Shown here one piece after another: positions 36,401 through 45,400 of a stretch of 64,000 nucleotides of DNA. The position numbers were made by a program, and so were the translations under genes. Source of the stretch: Jiangella endophytica (GTDB lineage: Bacteria > Actinomycetota > Actinomycetes > Jiangellales > Jiangellaceae); assembly GCF_003427025.1 (NCBI RefSeq), contig NZ_QVAI01000003.1, positions 186,001 to 250,000 of the forward strand, written 5' to 3'. Under the pieces are notes generated by a model, which ran no database searches, was not told the origin of the DNA, and saw only the letters and a program-made list of their open reading frames with translations. Position 1 is the stretch's first letter. The number at the start of each line of letters is the position of its first letter.

Positions 36401-36527
36401 GCGTCTCACCGACCTGGATCCCGCCGACCTGGCCGAGCTGGCGGACCTGGTGCTGGAGCGGATCGAAGGACGCGTCCGCGGTGAGTTGGAGCGGCGCGGG
36501 CGCCGCGGAGTACCGGGGGTGTTCTAG
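33480..36527 (+). CDS. 1015-residue low-complexity protein with conserved C-terminal helix
   Basis: GTG 33480 overlaps the previous stop by four bases, and TAG 36525-36527 overlaps the next start by one, so this frame is fixed by coupling at both ends. About 970 residues are Ala, Gly, Arg, Pro, Ser and Thr with no fold visible; in-frame repeats occur at 33858-33929, 34716-34760 and 35505-35549. The last 40 residues differ: LTDLDPADLAELADLVLERI followed by EGRVRGELERRGRR, an amphipathic helix of a kind seen at this place in other CIS clusters. It may be a swollen linker protein, a tape measure or cargo. As GC is extreme here, length alone does not prove translation of the whole. Confidence 0.65.
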   Translation: MSGGVGGWASTASSAGTADAAGSAGAAGAVVRDEAAGSDEADRSALGRAAAMRHRPARRARGASDRSGLGDLACGLNAFAVTVGRSRVVRRALTSVTGRGVRPAGVADAEVVDGPVRPPRWWWPSTADTVAGASADTVAGVAAGTVVGVAGAHAAVAPGLARVVRRVPRESTYAPGGFSGRLAPRAVPMRLPVEVAAAGPMLAPQDSRRRSAPRAGSRASAVVPAAAEGDSRGVAAADEGSPVAPAAVGSGAVVGGGVVSGAVARGAVQALRRAATAAAGGAPARQARVRRSMARTTVAVPVARSAAAGSTRGAGPHGLHGLVPAPSPGPAVASGGRSGGGGAGTPGRADAGAVPGAGAGAVPGVADVGAGVGPVARRATVVTGDSRSSLRPSTAPAAAAARVEAGRPARPEAVTGAAVTGAAVTGAAEAAGGAAGRRAFGRVAALVAAAGRRVDTVAESGSHTRPGVGGSVGRRALERPAWGLASRVAAVRRAGGRPSSTDAGGAAWPDVADPAMRPGGGRAGTGGEDSAATAGGGSRSVVAGLADGSEEARPAQARLGAEGVGRTVRRSVTGAARGLAPAARPPEAGYATTPPGGLGTAFSRGAIGDARSPVGATASAVRWTPAGRLSRAVGASARPDAGRAHPGEPEAAGAGLGRTPAAMRGRSVAMRGPAVATTSPATTSPATTNLPATTRSAERRPGSGAAGTAGPGVAGAAGRGVAGDRSAGWVVGGVPALHLGARGRGARGGRSVAPAVWGAPSRSTVPVRRRARDDGAEFARGRTSRARTTGGQPVRVPPGTVVGGSIVPGTAAAGPGPWAAAGTAGVHEIAPAVLGRVLAGGLTRLPGPAPTVLRAHDEAALTGTSMGVRTDRVAPPRMSIAPPVAVVGAPGVRPGETATGIVRAATRPSGSGPLPTRPDVPAAGTVAGTAAPGWAAPPAAGPTGAAHPAGTAGPSGQPAGPSEPPGGPEPPARWRLTDLDPADLAELADLVLERIEGRVRGELERRGRRGVPGVF
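33858..33929 (+). repeat. 24-base tandem repeat, three copies
   Basis: Unit begins GCCGACACTGTGGCCGGC, repeated at 33858, 33882 and 33906 (last copy diverged). In frame inside the low-complexity gene. Confidence 0.75.
34716..34760 (+). repeat. 15-base tandem repeat, three exact copies
   Basis: GCGGTGACCGGCGCG three times, encoding Ala-Val-Thr-Gly-Ala repeats in the low-complexity protein. Confidence 0.8.
35505..35549 (+). repeat. 15-base tandem repeat, two exact and one diverged copy
   Basis: GCGACGACCAGCCCG at 35505 and 35520, then a variant; encodes Ala-Thr-Thr-Ser-Pro units. Confidence 0.75.
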
Positions 36528-37180
36528 TGGCGACGGAGAAGGCGTTCCTGGAGATCGAGGGCGGTGAACGGCTGCCGTGCCTGTTCAACCCGGCCCAGCT
36601 CACCGTGGGCAGGACGAACGAGTGGGCGGCCGACCGGCTGCCGGGCAAGGGTGTGCCGACGCTGCGCTACGCGGGCGCCCGATCCGGTTGGCTGCGTCTG
36701 GAGCTGTTCTTCGACACCACCCACGACGGCAGCCCGGTGACGAAGTACACGGGGAAGATCGTCGGCCTGATGGAGGTCGACCTGAATCTCCCCGGGACGG
36801 ACGAGACCACGAACAACGCGCGCCCGCCGTACGTGACGTTCCACTGGGGCGACCTGCACTCGTTCAAGGCCGTCGTCAGTGACCTGGAGCTGGCGTTCAC
36901 CTACTTCTCGTCCGCCGGGGTGCCGCTGCGGGCCCGGCTCTGGCTGACGCTGCGCCAGTACGAGCCGTCGAACGCGTTCGGGCCGCAGAACCCGACGTCG
37001 GGGACACCGCGTCCGCACCGGGTGCACCGGGTCCGGCCAGGCGAGACGCTGGACCGGATCTCGGCCGCCTACTACGGCGACGCCACTCGCTGGCGGGTGC
37101 TGGCCGGGGCGAACGCCATCGCCGACCCGCTCGACCTGCGGCCCGGCCGCCTGCTCTCGATCCCGAGGCTGGAATCGTGA
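36527..37180 (+). CDS. LysM-containing baseplate protein (Pvc7/Afp7 type)
   Basis: 217 residues from GTG 36527. Residues 1-155 (EKAFLEIEGGERLPCLFNPA, VGRTNEWAADRLPGKGVPTL, LRLELFFDTTHDGSPVTKYT) match the tail-hub adaptor domain. Residues 167-214 are a LysM domain (HRVRPGETLDRISAAYYGD, WRVLAGANAIADPLDLRPGR). In phage tails and CIS this protein joins the spike complex to tube and baseplate; the LysM motif here is structural and need not bind peptidoglycan. Confidence 0.93.
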   Translation: MATEKAFLEIEGGERLPCLFNPAQLTVGRTNEWAADRLPGKGVPTLRYAGARSGWLRLELFFDTTHDGSPVTKYTGKIVGLMEVDLNLPGTDETTNNARPPYVTFHWGDLHSFKAVVSDLELAFTYFSSAGVPLRARLWLTLRQYEPSNAFGPQNPTSGTPRPHRVHRVRPGETLDRISAAYYGDATRWRVLAGANAIADPLDLRPGRLLSIPRLES

Positions 37181-38946
37181 CCACGGCGCCGGAGGTCCGG
37201 GTCGGCGGATCGCTGCTGACCGGCAAGTGGCTCGAGGCGCTGGTCGAGCTGCGGGCCGACCGCGGGCTGCGCACCGTCGGCTCCATCGTCCTGCGCTTCA
37301 CCGACCCCGGCTACGCCCTGGCCTCGTCGTCGGCCTTCGGCGTGGGGACGACCATCGAGGTCGGCGTCATGGGCAAGGGGCAGCTCGCCGAGGGCGCCGT
37401 CACCGGCATCGCCGTCGAGCAGCGCGACGGGCTCCCGCCGGAGCTCGTCGTCACGGCTCACGACGGCGCCCGCAAGCTGGCCGGGAGCCCGGTCGTGCGG
37501 ACCTTCACCGAGCAGTCCTTTCACGACGTGGTGGGGAAGGTGGCGGGCGCCGTCGGGCTCGGTGTGCGGCTGCCCGGCTCGGAGACCGGGATACAGACCC
37601 ACGTCCTGCAGGTGGGCACCGACCTCGAGTTCCTCGACGAGGTGGCCGACCGGCTCAGCTGGGACTGGTGGGTGGACGACGGCACCGTCGTCGCGACGCT
37701 GCCCGGCACCGGCCCGAAGCTGACCCGAGCCCTCGGCAAGGACCTCCAGGAATTCTCGGCGAGCGCGGTCGACGTGCCCACCGAGGTCCAGGTGCGCGGC
37801 TGGAACCCCTGGAAGAAGGAGGCCGTGGCGTCCGATCCCGCGCTCGTCGATGCCACCACAGTGATGTCCAAGGCACCGCTGCTGGACGTGTTCAGCGGCG
37901 CGATCGGGAACACCAAGGAGAGGAAGCGTCGGGTCGACGTCGTGCGGACGGTCGCGAACAAGAACGAGGCCGACGAGGTCGCCGGGTCGCTGCGCGACTC
38001 GATCGCGCGGGCCGCGGTCACCGCACGGGGCCGTGGCCTGGTGGACCCGGCGATGACGCCGGGCACCGCGCTGACGGTGACGAACGCGGGTCCGGTGTCC
38101 GGCACCTACCACGTCAGCCGCATCGAGCACGTGTACCGGCGCACGGGCTTTCACACCCGGTTCGTGGCCGGCGACCGGGCGCCCGCCTCGCTGGTGGACC
38201 TGCTGGGCGGCCGCGAGGACGTCGGGCGCGGCCGCGCCGACGCCGGCGGCCGGTTCTACGGCCTGATGAGCGGCATCGTCACGGACGTGCGGGATCCGGA
38301 GAAGCGCGGCCGGGCGAAGGTGCGCTTCCCCGCGTTCACACCCCTGGACAACAGCGACTGGGCGCGGGTCGCCACCGTCGGCGCCGGCCCCGGCCGCGGT
38401 CTGACGGTGCTCCCGGAGGTGGACGACGAGGTTCTGGTCGCGTTCGAGGGCGGCGACCTGCGTCACCCGGTGATCCTCGCCGGCCTGCACAACAGCAAGG
38501 ACAAGATTCCGCAGCACGAGATCACGGCGGGCACCGGCGTGCAGCACCGGCGTTTCACCTCCCGGCTGGGTCACGTGATCGAGCTGGCCGACGGCACCGG
38601 GGAGAAGAACGAGCACGTCCTGATCGCGCTGGCCGGCGGGAAGCACCGGATCCGGCTGGGCAAGGACCGCATGGACGTCGAGCTGCCGGCGAACGTGCCG
38701 ATGTCGATCAAGGTGGGCCGGGCCACGATCACCGTCGACGGGCAGAACCGGATCGCCGTCGAGGCGGCGGAGATCTCGGTCAAGGCGGAGGACAAGCTCA
38801 CGCTCTCGGGCAACAGCGTCGACATCAAGGCGACCGCCACGCTCGGGCTCAGCGCGAGCACCCTGACGGCGAAGGGCACCGGGGCGGCGAGCCTCGAGAG
38901 CGACGGCGTCGCCACCGTCAAGGGAAAGGCGGTGGCGATCAATTGA
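37177..38946 (+). CDS. VgrG-type spike protein (Pvc8/Afp8 type)
   Basis: 589 residues from GTG 37177. Residues 1 to about 340 are the gp27-like hub (LRFTDPGYALASSSAFGVGT, ELVVTAHDGARKLAG, FLDEVADRLSWDWWVDDGTV). About 355-450 is the gp5 OB-fold (FYGLMSGIVTDVRDPEKRGR, VLPEVDDEVLVAFEGGDLRH). The rest is a regular strand-rich region (IAVEAAEISVKAEDKLTLSG) that should form the trimeric beta-helix needle. No C-terminal toxin domain is attached. Confidence 0.95.
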   Translation: MTTAPEVRVGGSLLTGKWLEALVELRADRGLRTVGSIVLRFTDPGYALASSSAFGVGTTIEVGVMGKGQLAEGAVTGIAVEQRDGLPPELVVTAHDGARKLAGSPVVRTFTEQSFHDVVGKVAGAVGLGVRLPGSETGIQTHVLQVGTDLEFLDEVADRLSWDWWVDDGTVVATLPGTGPKLTRALGKDLQEFSASAVDVPTEVQVRGWNPWKKEAVASDPALVDATTVMSKAPLLDVFSGAIGNTKERKRRVDVVRTVANKNEADEVAGSLRDSIARAAVTARGRGLVDPAMTPGTALTVTNAGPVSGTYHVSRIEHVYRRTGFHTRFVAGDRAPASLVDLLGGREDVGRGRADAGGRFYGLMSGIVTDVRDPEKRGRAKVRFPAFTPLDNSDWARVATVGAGPGRGLTVLPEVDDEVLVAFEGGDLRHPVILAGLHNSKDKIPQHEITAGTGVQHRRFTSRLGHVIELADGTGEKNEHVLIALAGGKHRIRLGKDRMDVELPANVPMSIKVGRATITVDGQNRIAVEAAEISVKAEDKLTLSGNSVDIKATATLGLSASTLTAKGTGAASLESDGVATVKGKAVAIN

Positions 38947-39389
38947 GCGACGACGACGGCCCGGTCCGCGCGCCGCTGCCGCCGGACCGCCTCGACGCCG
39001 ACGTCGTCGGCCGCGGGTTCTTCTGGCCGCTGCAGGTCGACCACACCGGCTCGATCCGGCTGACGACAGGGCCGGAGGAGCTGGACCGTTCGATGCGGGT
39101 GATCCTGCTGACCGCGCCCGGCGAGCGGGTCATGCGCCCGCAGTTCGGCTGCCGCATCTGGGAGCTCATGTTCGAGCCGATTACACCGAACCTCATCGGG
39201 CTGATCGCCGAGGCCGTCCGCGAGGCGATCGCCCGCTGGGAGCCGCGGGTCGAGGTCGAGGAGGTGACACCGGTCCAGGACGACGAGGAGTCCGGCCTGG
39301 TGCGCATCGGCATCGTCTACCGGGTCCGGACGACGAACGACCGCCGCAACCTGGTCTACCCGTTCTACGTCATCCCGCGTGAGGAGTGA
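38943..39389 (+). CDS. Baseplate wedge protein gp25/gpW (Pvc9/Afp9 type)
   Basis: 148 residues, start TTG 38943 overlapping the spike stop as TTGA. GFFWPLQVDHTGSIRLTTGP, EELDRSMRVILLTAPGERVM, RPQFGCRIWELMFEP and ARWEPRVEVEEVTPV are diagnostic of the gp25-like family, which starts sheath polymerisation. The next in-frame ATG or GTG would cut into the conserved domain, so TTG is the best start. Confidence 0.93.
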   Translation: MSDDDGPVRAPLPPDRLDADVVGRGFFWPLQVDHTGSIRLTTGPEELDRSMRVILLTAPGERVMRPQFGCRIWELMFEPITPNLIGLIAEAVREAIARWEPRVEVEEVTPVQDDEESGLVRIGIVYRVRTTNDRRNLVYPFYVIPREE

Positions 39390-39392
39390 GCC

Positions 39393-41318
39393 ATGCCGTT
39401 GCCCGCACCGAACCTGGACGACCGGCGGTTCCAGGACATCGTCGACGAGGCGAAGCGGCTGATCCCGCGGTACTGCCCCGAGTGGACCAACCACAACGTC
39501 GCCGACCCCGGCGTCGCGCTGATCGAGCTGTTCGCGTGGATGAGCGAGAGCGTGATCTTCCGGCTCAACCAGGTGCCGGAGAAGCTCTACGTGCACTTCC
39601 TCAACCTCGTCGGCATCGAGCCGTTCCCGCCGTCGGTGGCGCGGGCCGACCTCACGTTCTGGCTGTCCGCGGCGCTGGACCGGACGGTGGTCGTGCCGGC
39701 CGGCACCCCGGTGGCGACGGCGGGCGCGCCGGACCGGGTGGTGTTCGCCACCGTTGACGAGCTCGCGATCCGTCCGCCGCGGCTGACCGGGCTGATCACC
39801 TCGGACGCGGCCGAGCGGATCAGCGACCGCTGGAGCGACTTCACCGTCCTCGGTCTGCCGGTCGAGTGCTTCTCGCCGCGGCTGACCCCGGGGGACGCGG
39901 TCGTCCTCGGGTTCGCGGAGAGCCTCGCCGGCGCCGCCGTCCGGTTCACCATCGCCGCCGAGGCCGAGGGCATCGGGGTCGATCCGCGTCGCCCGCCGCT
40001 GGTGTGGGAGGCGTGGACGGGGGAGGCCTGGGTGGCCGCGGCCGTGCACCGCGACACCACCGGCGGGCTGAACCGCGACGGCGAGATCGTGCTGCTCATC
40101 CCGCGCGAGCACCGGTCGTTGCGCCTGGGCGACCGGACGGCGTACTGGGTGCGCGGGCGGCTGCGTGAGCCCGACCCCGGTCAGCCGACCTACCGTCGGC
40201 CGCCGCGGATCCGGTCGCTCGAGGTGGCGACCATCGGCGGCACGACGGCGGCCGAGCACGCCAGCGCCGTCCCGGCCGAGTCGCTGGGCCGCTCCGTCGG
40301 CGCACCGGGCCAGGTGTTCGCCGTCTCGGCGGCTCCCGTCCTGCCCAGGCGCGGCGACGAGGTGGTGCGGGTCGTCGACCGTGACGGGGCGCGGACCTGG
40401 ACCGAGGTGCCCGACTTCGCCGACAGCGGCCCGGACGATCGGCACGTCGTGTGGGACGCGGCGACGGGCGAGGTGCGGTTCGGGCCACGGGTGCGCTATC
40501 CCGACGGCAGCAGCCGCCAGCACGGTGCCGTTCCTGCCGACGGCGCCGAGATCGCCGTCAGCGGCTACCGCACCGGCGGCGGCCGGTCCGGCAACGTCGG
40601 CACGCACACCCTCACCGAGCTGCTGACGACCGTCCCTTACGTCGCGTCGGTGACGAATCTGGCACCGGCGGCGGGCGGCGTCGACGCCGAGACCGTCGCC
40701 GAGGCGAAGGTGCGTGGCCCGCTGACGCTGCGCACGGGGCGCAGGGCGGTGACCGCAGGCGACTTCGAACGGCTGGCCCGTGAGGCGTCGGCGCAGGTGG
40801 CGCGGGCACGGTGTCTGCCCGGCGACGGCACCGCGCGCGTCATGCTCGTCCCGCACGTGCGCAGCCATCCGCGCGACCACCGGCTGGACGACTTCGCGCT
40901 CACGCCGCACCTCCTCGACACCGTCGGCACGCACCTGGACCGGCACCGGCTCGTCGGCACCGGCGTCGAACTGGCCACGCCGTACTACCAGGGCGTCAGC
41001 GTGGTGGCCATGGTCCGTGCGGCGCCTGGACGGCCCGCCGAGCTGGTCAGCGGCCGCATCGTCGAGGAGCTCACCCGGTACGTGAACCCGCTGACCGGCG
41101 GGGCCGACGGCGCCGGCTGGCCGTTCGACGCCGACCTCAGTTTCGCCGCCGTCTCGCAGCTGATCGAGGCGGTCGACGGCGTGGACCGCGTGGACGAGGT
41201 GCTGCTGTTCGAGTACGACCTGCGCACCGGCCGCCGGCTGGGCAGCGGACGTGACATCATCCGGCTGTCGCCGGACTCGTTGTTCCTGTCCGCCGCCCAC
41301 CAGGTGGTGGTCCGGTGA
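39393..41318 (+). CDS. Baseplate J-like protein (TIGR02243 type)
   Basis: 641 residues from ATG 39393 with GAGGAG upstream. LPAPNLDDRRFQDIVDEAKR, CPEWTNHNVADPGVALIELF and AWMSESVIFRLNQVPEKLYV are typical of the putative large baseplate component family. The C-terminal third (GDFERLAREASAQVARARCL, and the YVNPLTGGADGAGWPFDADL block) is the baseplate J/gp47 part. It forms the wedge of the baseplate. Afp/PVC systems carry two such proteins; only one is found here. Confidence 0.93.
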   Translation: MPLPAPNLDDRRFQDIVDEAKRLIPRYCPEWTNHNVADPGVALIELFAWMSESVIFRLNQVPEKLYVHFLNLVGIEPFPPSVARADLTFWLSAALDRTVVVPAGTPVATAGAPDRVVFATVDELAIRPPRLTGLITSDAAERISDRWSDFTVLGLPVECFSPRLTPGDAVVLGFAESLAGAAVRFTIAAEAEGIGVDPRRPPLVWEAWTGEAWVAAAVHRDTTGGLNRDGEIVLLIPREHRSLRLGDRTAYWVRGRLREPDPGQPTYRRPPRIRSLEVATIGGTTAAEHASAVPAESLGRSVGAPGQVFAVSAAPVLPRRGDEVVRVVDRDGARTWTEVPDFADSGPDDRHVVWDAATGEVRFGPRVRYPDGSSRQHGAVPADGAEIAVSGYRTGGGRSGNVGTHTLTELLTTVPYVASVTNLAPAAGGVDAETVAEAKVRGPLTLRTGRRAVTAGDFERLAREASAQVARARCLPGDGTARVMLVPHVRSHPRDHRLDDFALTPHLLDTVGTHLDRHRLVGTGVELATPYYQGVSVVAMVRAAPGRPAELVSGRIVEELTRYVNPLTGGADGAGWPFDADLSFAAVSQLIEAVDGVDRVDEVLLFEYDLRTGRRLGSGRDIIRLSPDSLFLSAAHQVVVR

Positions 41319-41860
41319 GGCCGCCGCAGTGGCTGGTCACCCAGATGCCGACCGGCATGCTGGACGACGACTTCTTCGTCCGGTTCCTCTCGATCTTCCA
41401 GCACGGCGCCGACTCGCTGGCCGAAGGCGCGGACAACCTCGAGCACCTGGGCGACGTCACCGTCGCCCCGGACGCGATGGTGCGCTGGCTGGCAGGCTGG
41501 ATCGGGCTCGACGGCCTGGATCCGTCGCTGCCCGGCCGCGCCGCACGCACCGTCGTCCGGGCCTCGGCGCAGACGCTGGCCTGGCGCGGCACCCGGCACG
41601 GCCTGACCCGCACGCTGGAGGTCCTCAGCGGCGGGCCGGCCGAGGTGGTCGACGGCGGCGGCGTCTGGCTGGAGGGGGAGGCGCCGCCCGACCCGGCCTG
41701 GGTGCGGATGACGGTGTCCGCGACGGGCTGGCTGTCCGAGCCGGACTTCGCCGCGGTCGTCGCCGACGAGGTCCCCGCGCACGTACGGGCGCAGTTGTGG
41801 GTGGGCGACCGGATGATCTGGACGTCGGACGGAGGCGGCCATGGCCCTGGATCGCACTGA
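41315..41860 (+). CDS. Tail protein I-like baseplate protein (TIGR02242 type)
   Basis: 181 residues from GTG 41315, overlapping the J-like gene by four bases. FFVRFLSIFQHGADSLAEGA, RWLAGWIGLDGLDPSLPGRA and SAQTLAWRGTRHGLTRTLEV match the P2 gpI-like domain that completes the baseplate wedge. Its end overlaps the zinc-ribbon gene by 20 bases. Confidence 0.9.
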   Translation: MRPPQWLVTQMPTGMLDDDFFVRFLSIFQHGADSLAEGADNLEHLGDVTVAPDAMVRWLAGWIGLDGLDPSLPGRAARTVVRASAQTLAWRGTRHGLTRTLEVLSGGPAEVVDGGGVWLEGEAPPDPAWVRMTVSATGWLSEPDFAAVVADEVPAHVRAQLWVGDRMIWTSDGGGHGPGSH

Positions 41861-42425
41861 TCCCGAACCGCGCGTCGCGCCGGCCCGCGTCGACGTCACC
41901 CCGGTCGCGCTGGAGCCGCTGGACCCGCCGCCGGCGGCGGTACCGGCCGGACCGGTCGCCGCCACGGCCGTCGGCCCCACACCGGCCGTGGGCGCGGCCG
42001 AGCCCGTCGTGTGCCCGCGCTGCGGCACGCCCGGCCTGGTCGACCTGGCCCGGCGCGACGCCGCCGGCTTCTGCGCCCGGTGCGACTATCCGCTGTTCTG
42101 GGTGGTCCGCCAGTCCGCGGCCGGTGCGGCCGACGCCGGCGACGACGCCCGCCGCCGGCTGCCCGGCACCGTCGGCGCGCAGACCATCGCGTCGCTGCCC
42201 TGCCCGCACTGCGCCGAGCCGAACCCGCCGCGGGCCGAGGTGTGCCTGCGCTGCGGCCGGCCGATGGTGGTCGTGCCCGCGCCGGTCCCGGTGGCCGTCG
42301 TCGTGCCGCCGCCGCCCGCTCCGGCGCCGCCGCCGGCTCCCTGGTATCCGCCGCTCTGGCTCGTGCTGTTCGTCGTCGGCCTGATCGTCCTCACCGGTCT
42401 CGGCCTGGTCGCGCTGCTCGGCTGA
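41841..42425 (+). CDS. Zinc-ribbon protein with C-terminal membrane anchor
   Basis: 194 residues. Residues 1-55 are Pro/Ala-rich. Two four-cysteine zinc ribbons follow: Cys58, 61, 78, 81 and Cys121, 124, 135, 138. A Pro-rich spacer leads to one hydrophobic helix at about 170-192 (LWLVLFVVGLIVLTGLGLVA) that ends the protein, so it is tail-anchored with its ribbons in the cytosol. It is the last gene of the structural operon and overlaps the baseplate gene, so it may link the baseplate to the membrane. No known CIS component was recognised. Confidence 0.8.
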   Translation: MALDRTDPEPRVAPARVDVTPVALEPLDPPPAAVPAGPVAATAVGPTPAVGAAEPVVCPRCGTPGLVDLARRDAAGFCARCDYPLFWVVRQSAAGAADAGDDARRRLPGTVGAQTIASLPCPHCAEPNPPRAEVCLRCGRPMVVVPAPVPVAVVVPPPPAPAPPPAPWYPPLWLVLFVVGLIVLTGLGLVALLG

Positions 42426-42437
42426 CCGGCGACGTCG

Positions 42438-45400
42438 TCACCCCTCGTCGGCGAGCACCGTGACGACGACCGGTGCGGAGTCGACGGCGTGCGGGCCCGT
42501 GCCGTAGCGGACGATGAACGTGTGCTCGCCGGCCGCGAGCTCCTCGACGGCGAACTCGCCCTCGCCGCCGGCGCCGGGCGACACCGCGGCGCCCACCGGC
42601 CCGTCGGCGTCGTGCAGCCGCAGCGTGCGCCCGCTGACCACGGGGTCGACGACCGCGAGCAGCTCGACCAGGTCGCCGGCGCCGACCGCTCCCGCGGGCC
42701 CGGTCAGCGTGACCAGCGGCTCGACGACGGTCACGGTGAGCAGGTCCTGGGAGCCGCCGTGATCGGCGGACTCGAAGACGGCCTCGACCGTGTGGCCGCC
42801 GGGGTCGTCGAACACGTGCTCCAGCTCGGCGGTCCCGTCGTCGACCGGCACGGAGCCGATCTCGTCGCCGTCGACCACGAACGTGACGCTGCCGCCGCCG
42901 GCCGCGGCGCCGGCGGACGTCACCGTCGCGCCCAGCGTCGCCGCCGCGCCGGCGACCGGTTGCTCGGGGGTGACCGCCAGCTCCAGCGTCGTCGCGGGCG
43001 GGCCGGTCAGCGTGAACCGGGCCGGCACGTCGGCCGCGCCGAGGGGCACGTCCACGGTGGCCGGCGTGACGGTCCAGCCGGCGAACCCGCCGGGCACCTC
43101 GGCGGCGACGGTGTACGCGCCGGCGGGCAGGTACGCGGTGACCGTGCCGGCGTCGACCAGCAGGTCGTCGGCGAACACCGTCGCGTCGTCGGCGCCGGTG
43201 ATCACGACGTCCACCGACCCGGGCGCGTCCTGGCCGGCGGACCGGGCATCCATGCGCACCCGCACCTCGGTCACCTCGATGGTGAGATCACGGCTGCCGT
43301 CCTCGGGCGGGTCGCTGCGGTGCACACCGACGTGCCCGGCCGGACCGGTCAGGGTCGCGGACCAGTCACCGGGCGGCACCTGGGCGAACGTGGTCGCGTA
43401 GGTGGAGCCGCCGGAGCGGACCACCGGCTGTGGCGCCGGCGCCGGGTCGCCGCCGGCGCTGGTCAGCGTCACCATGGCCCCGGTGAGATCCCAGCCGTTG
43501 ACCGCCTCGGCGGTCACGGTGACCGGCTGCGCCTCGGCATAGAGGACGATGTCGAAGGCGACGATCTGCCCGGCCGCCACCGTCACCGTCCGGGTCGTGG
43601 GCGTGTACGGCTGCCCGGCCCGCGGACGGACGTCGACCAGGTAGGTGCCGTCGGCCAGCGCGGCGAACTCGAACACCGGCCCCGCCTGGACCGGGTCGTC
43701 CCCGGCCGCCGGGCAGCGGTCGTCGACCACGTCCTCGACCCGGCACAGCCAGGTGTCGACCTCGTCGAGCGGCTCGGCCGGGTTGGTGCCGGACTGCCCG
43801 CTGACCGTGCCCTGAACCGTGTTCGTCAGCTGCGTCACCGGCACGTTGAAGGTGCTGGCGGCGCCGGGCTCGGGCCGGACGGTGAGGGTCAGCGGCGCGT
43901 AGTTCTCGCCGCTGACCCGCAGCGTCTGCGGGACGGGCGGCACGCCGGTGAACCGGTAGCAGCCGGTGCCCCCGTCGCAGGGGGCCGCCGTCTGGACGAC
44001 GCCGCCGCGCAGCAGTTCGACGGTCATGCCCGGCAGCGGCTGCGGCGGCTCGCCGCCGGTTCCGGGCACGTAGACGTTGACGAACACGTCGACGGGTTCG
44101 GCGGTGACCGCGACGACGAACGGGTCGGCGTTGCCGTCGGGGTAGACGGCCTGGTGGTCCGCGGTGATCTGGACCGGCAGCGGCGTCGCGTCGAAGGCGT
44201 ACCCGTCGGGCGGGTCGGCCCGCACCTCCCACGTGCCCGGCAGCAGCCCGGCGACGTCGCGGCTGCCGGTGACGGTGAACCGGCCGCCCGGCCCCGACAC
44301 CGCGGAGAACTCCAGTCCGGACGCGTGCCGTGCGACGACGGTGCCGCCCACGAGCGGTGCCGCCACGACCTCGCCGTCGACGACGGTGTGCGACCGGAGC
44401 ACGCCGCTGATCTCGCCCAGCTTCACGAGCGCGAGCTGGTAGGAGCCGACGCCGTCGGGTGGCACCTGGAACGGGGCCGGGTCCGGCTCCGGCACGCCGC
44501 CGGTGACGGGCCGCCCGGCGGTGAAGCTGTCGAACCGGTAGCCGGCCGCCTCGACCCGCACGGTGTAGCGGCCGCCCGGTGGCAGCAGGCTGGGCAGTTC
44601 GGTGAAGACGGTGCGGTTGGTGCCCGGCTCGGCGGCCCGGGTCTGTTCCGGCACGCCGGGCGCGCTGAGCACCAGCCGGGCGCCGTAGACGGGTTCGCCC
44701 GCGGCATCGACGGTGGCGAGCTCGAGGGCGCCGTGCCGCGACAGCACGAACCCGTCGAGCTGCTGGCGGCCGCCGGTCGTGACCAGGGCGACGTCCACCT
44801 GGACGCTGACCTCGGCGTAACCCGGTAGCCGTGCCTCGACGACGTACCGGCCCGGACGTGCCAGCGTCGCGCGGGTGTCGCCGGGACCCTCGCCGCACTC
44901 GTTCGTGTAGCCGGTGTCCACCCGCTGGGCGGGGTCGGACCAGATCAGGCATCCGCCGGGGGTGACGGTGATCCGGGTCGCCTCCGCGCCCGGCGGGGCA
45001 GCCGTCACCGTCAGCTCGGCCTGCGACAGGTCGGCGGCGGCCTCCGGGACCAGCTGGACCCGGCCCTGCACCGGCCGTCCGGTGGGGGTCAGGGTGAGCC
45101 GCAGCTGCTGCCCTTCGGAGACGGCGACGCCGATGAGCCGGGACCGCTCGTAGCCGTCCTTCGTGGCGGTGAGGTCGACCCGTGAGTCGACGATCGGCAG
45201 CACGGCCTCCGGGAGCGGGCTCCGGCCGGGTTCGGGCACGACCGCGAACAGGCCGTCGGCGTCGGTGAGGACGGTGGCGCTCTGGTGGACCGGCAGCAGG
45301 CCGTCGTAGCCGACGATGCCGGTGACCTGCACCTGCACGCCGCCGACCCCGACCGGGCCGGTGTCGTCGAGCTCGTGCGCCACCTGGCCGGTGAAGCTGC

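Noticed and set aside
37227-38942. Long extension of the gp25 frame upstream of TTG 38943
   Set aside because: It lies inside the spike gene in another frame and reads as Arg/Gly filler; gp25 proteins are about 130-150 residues.
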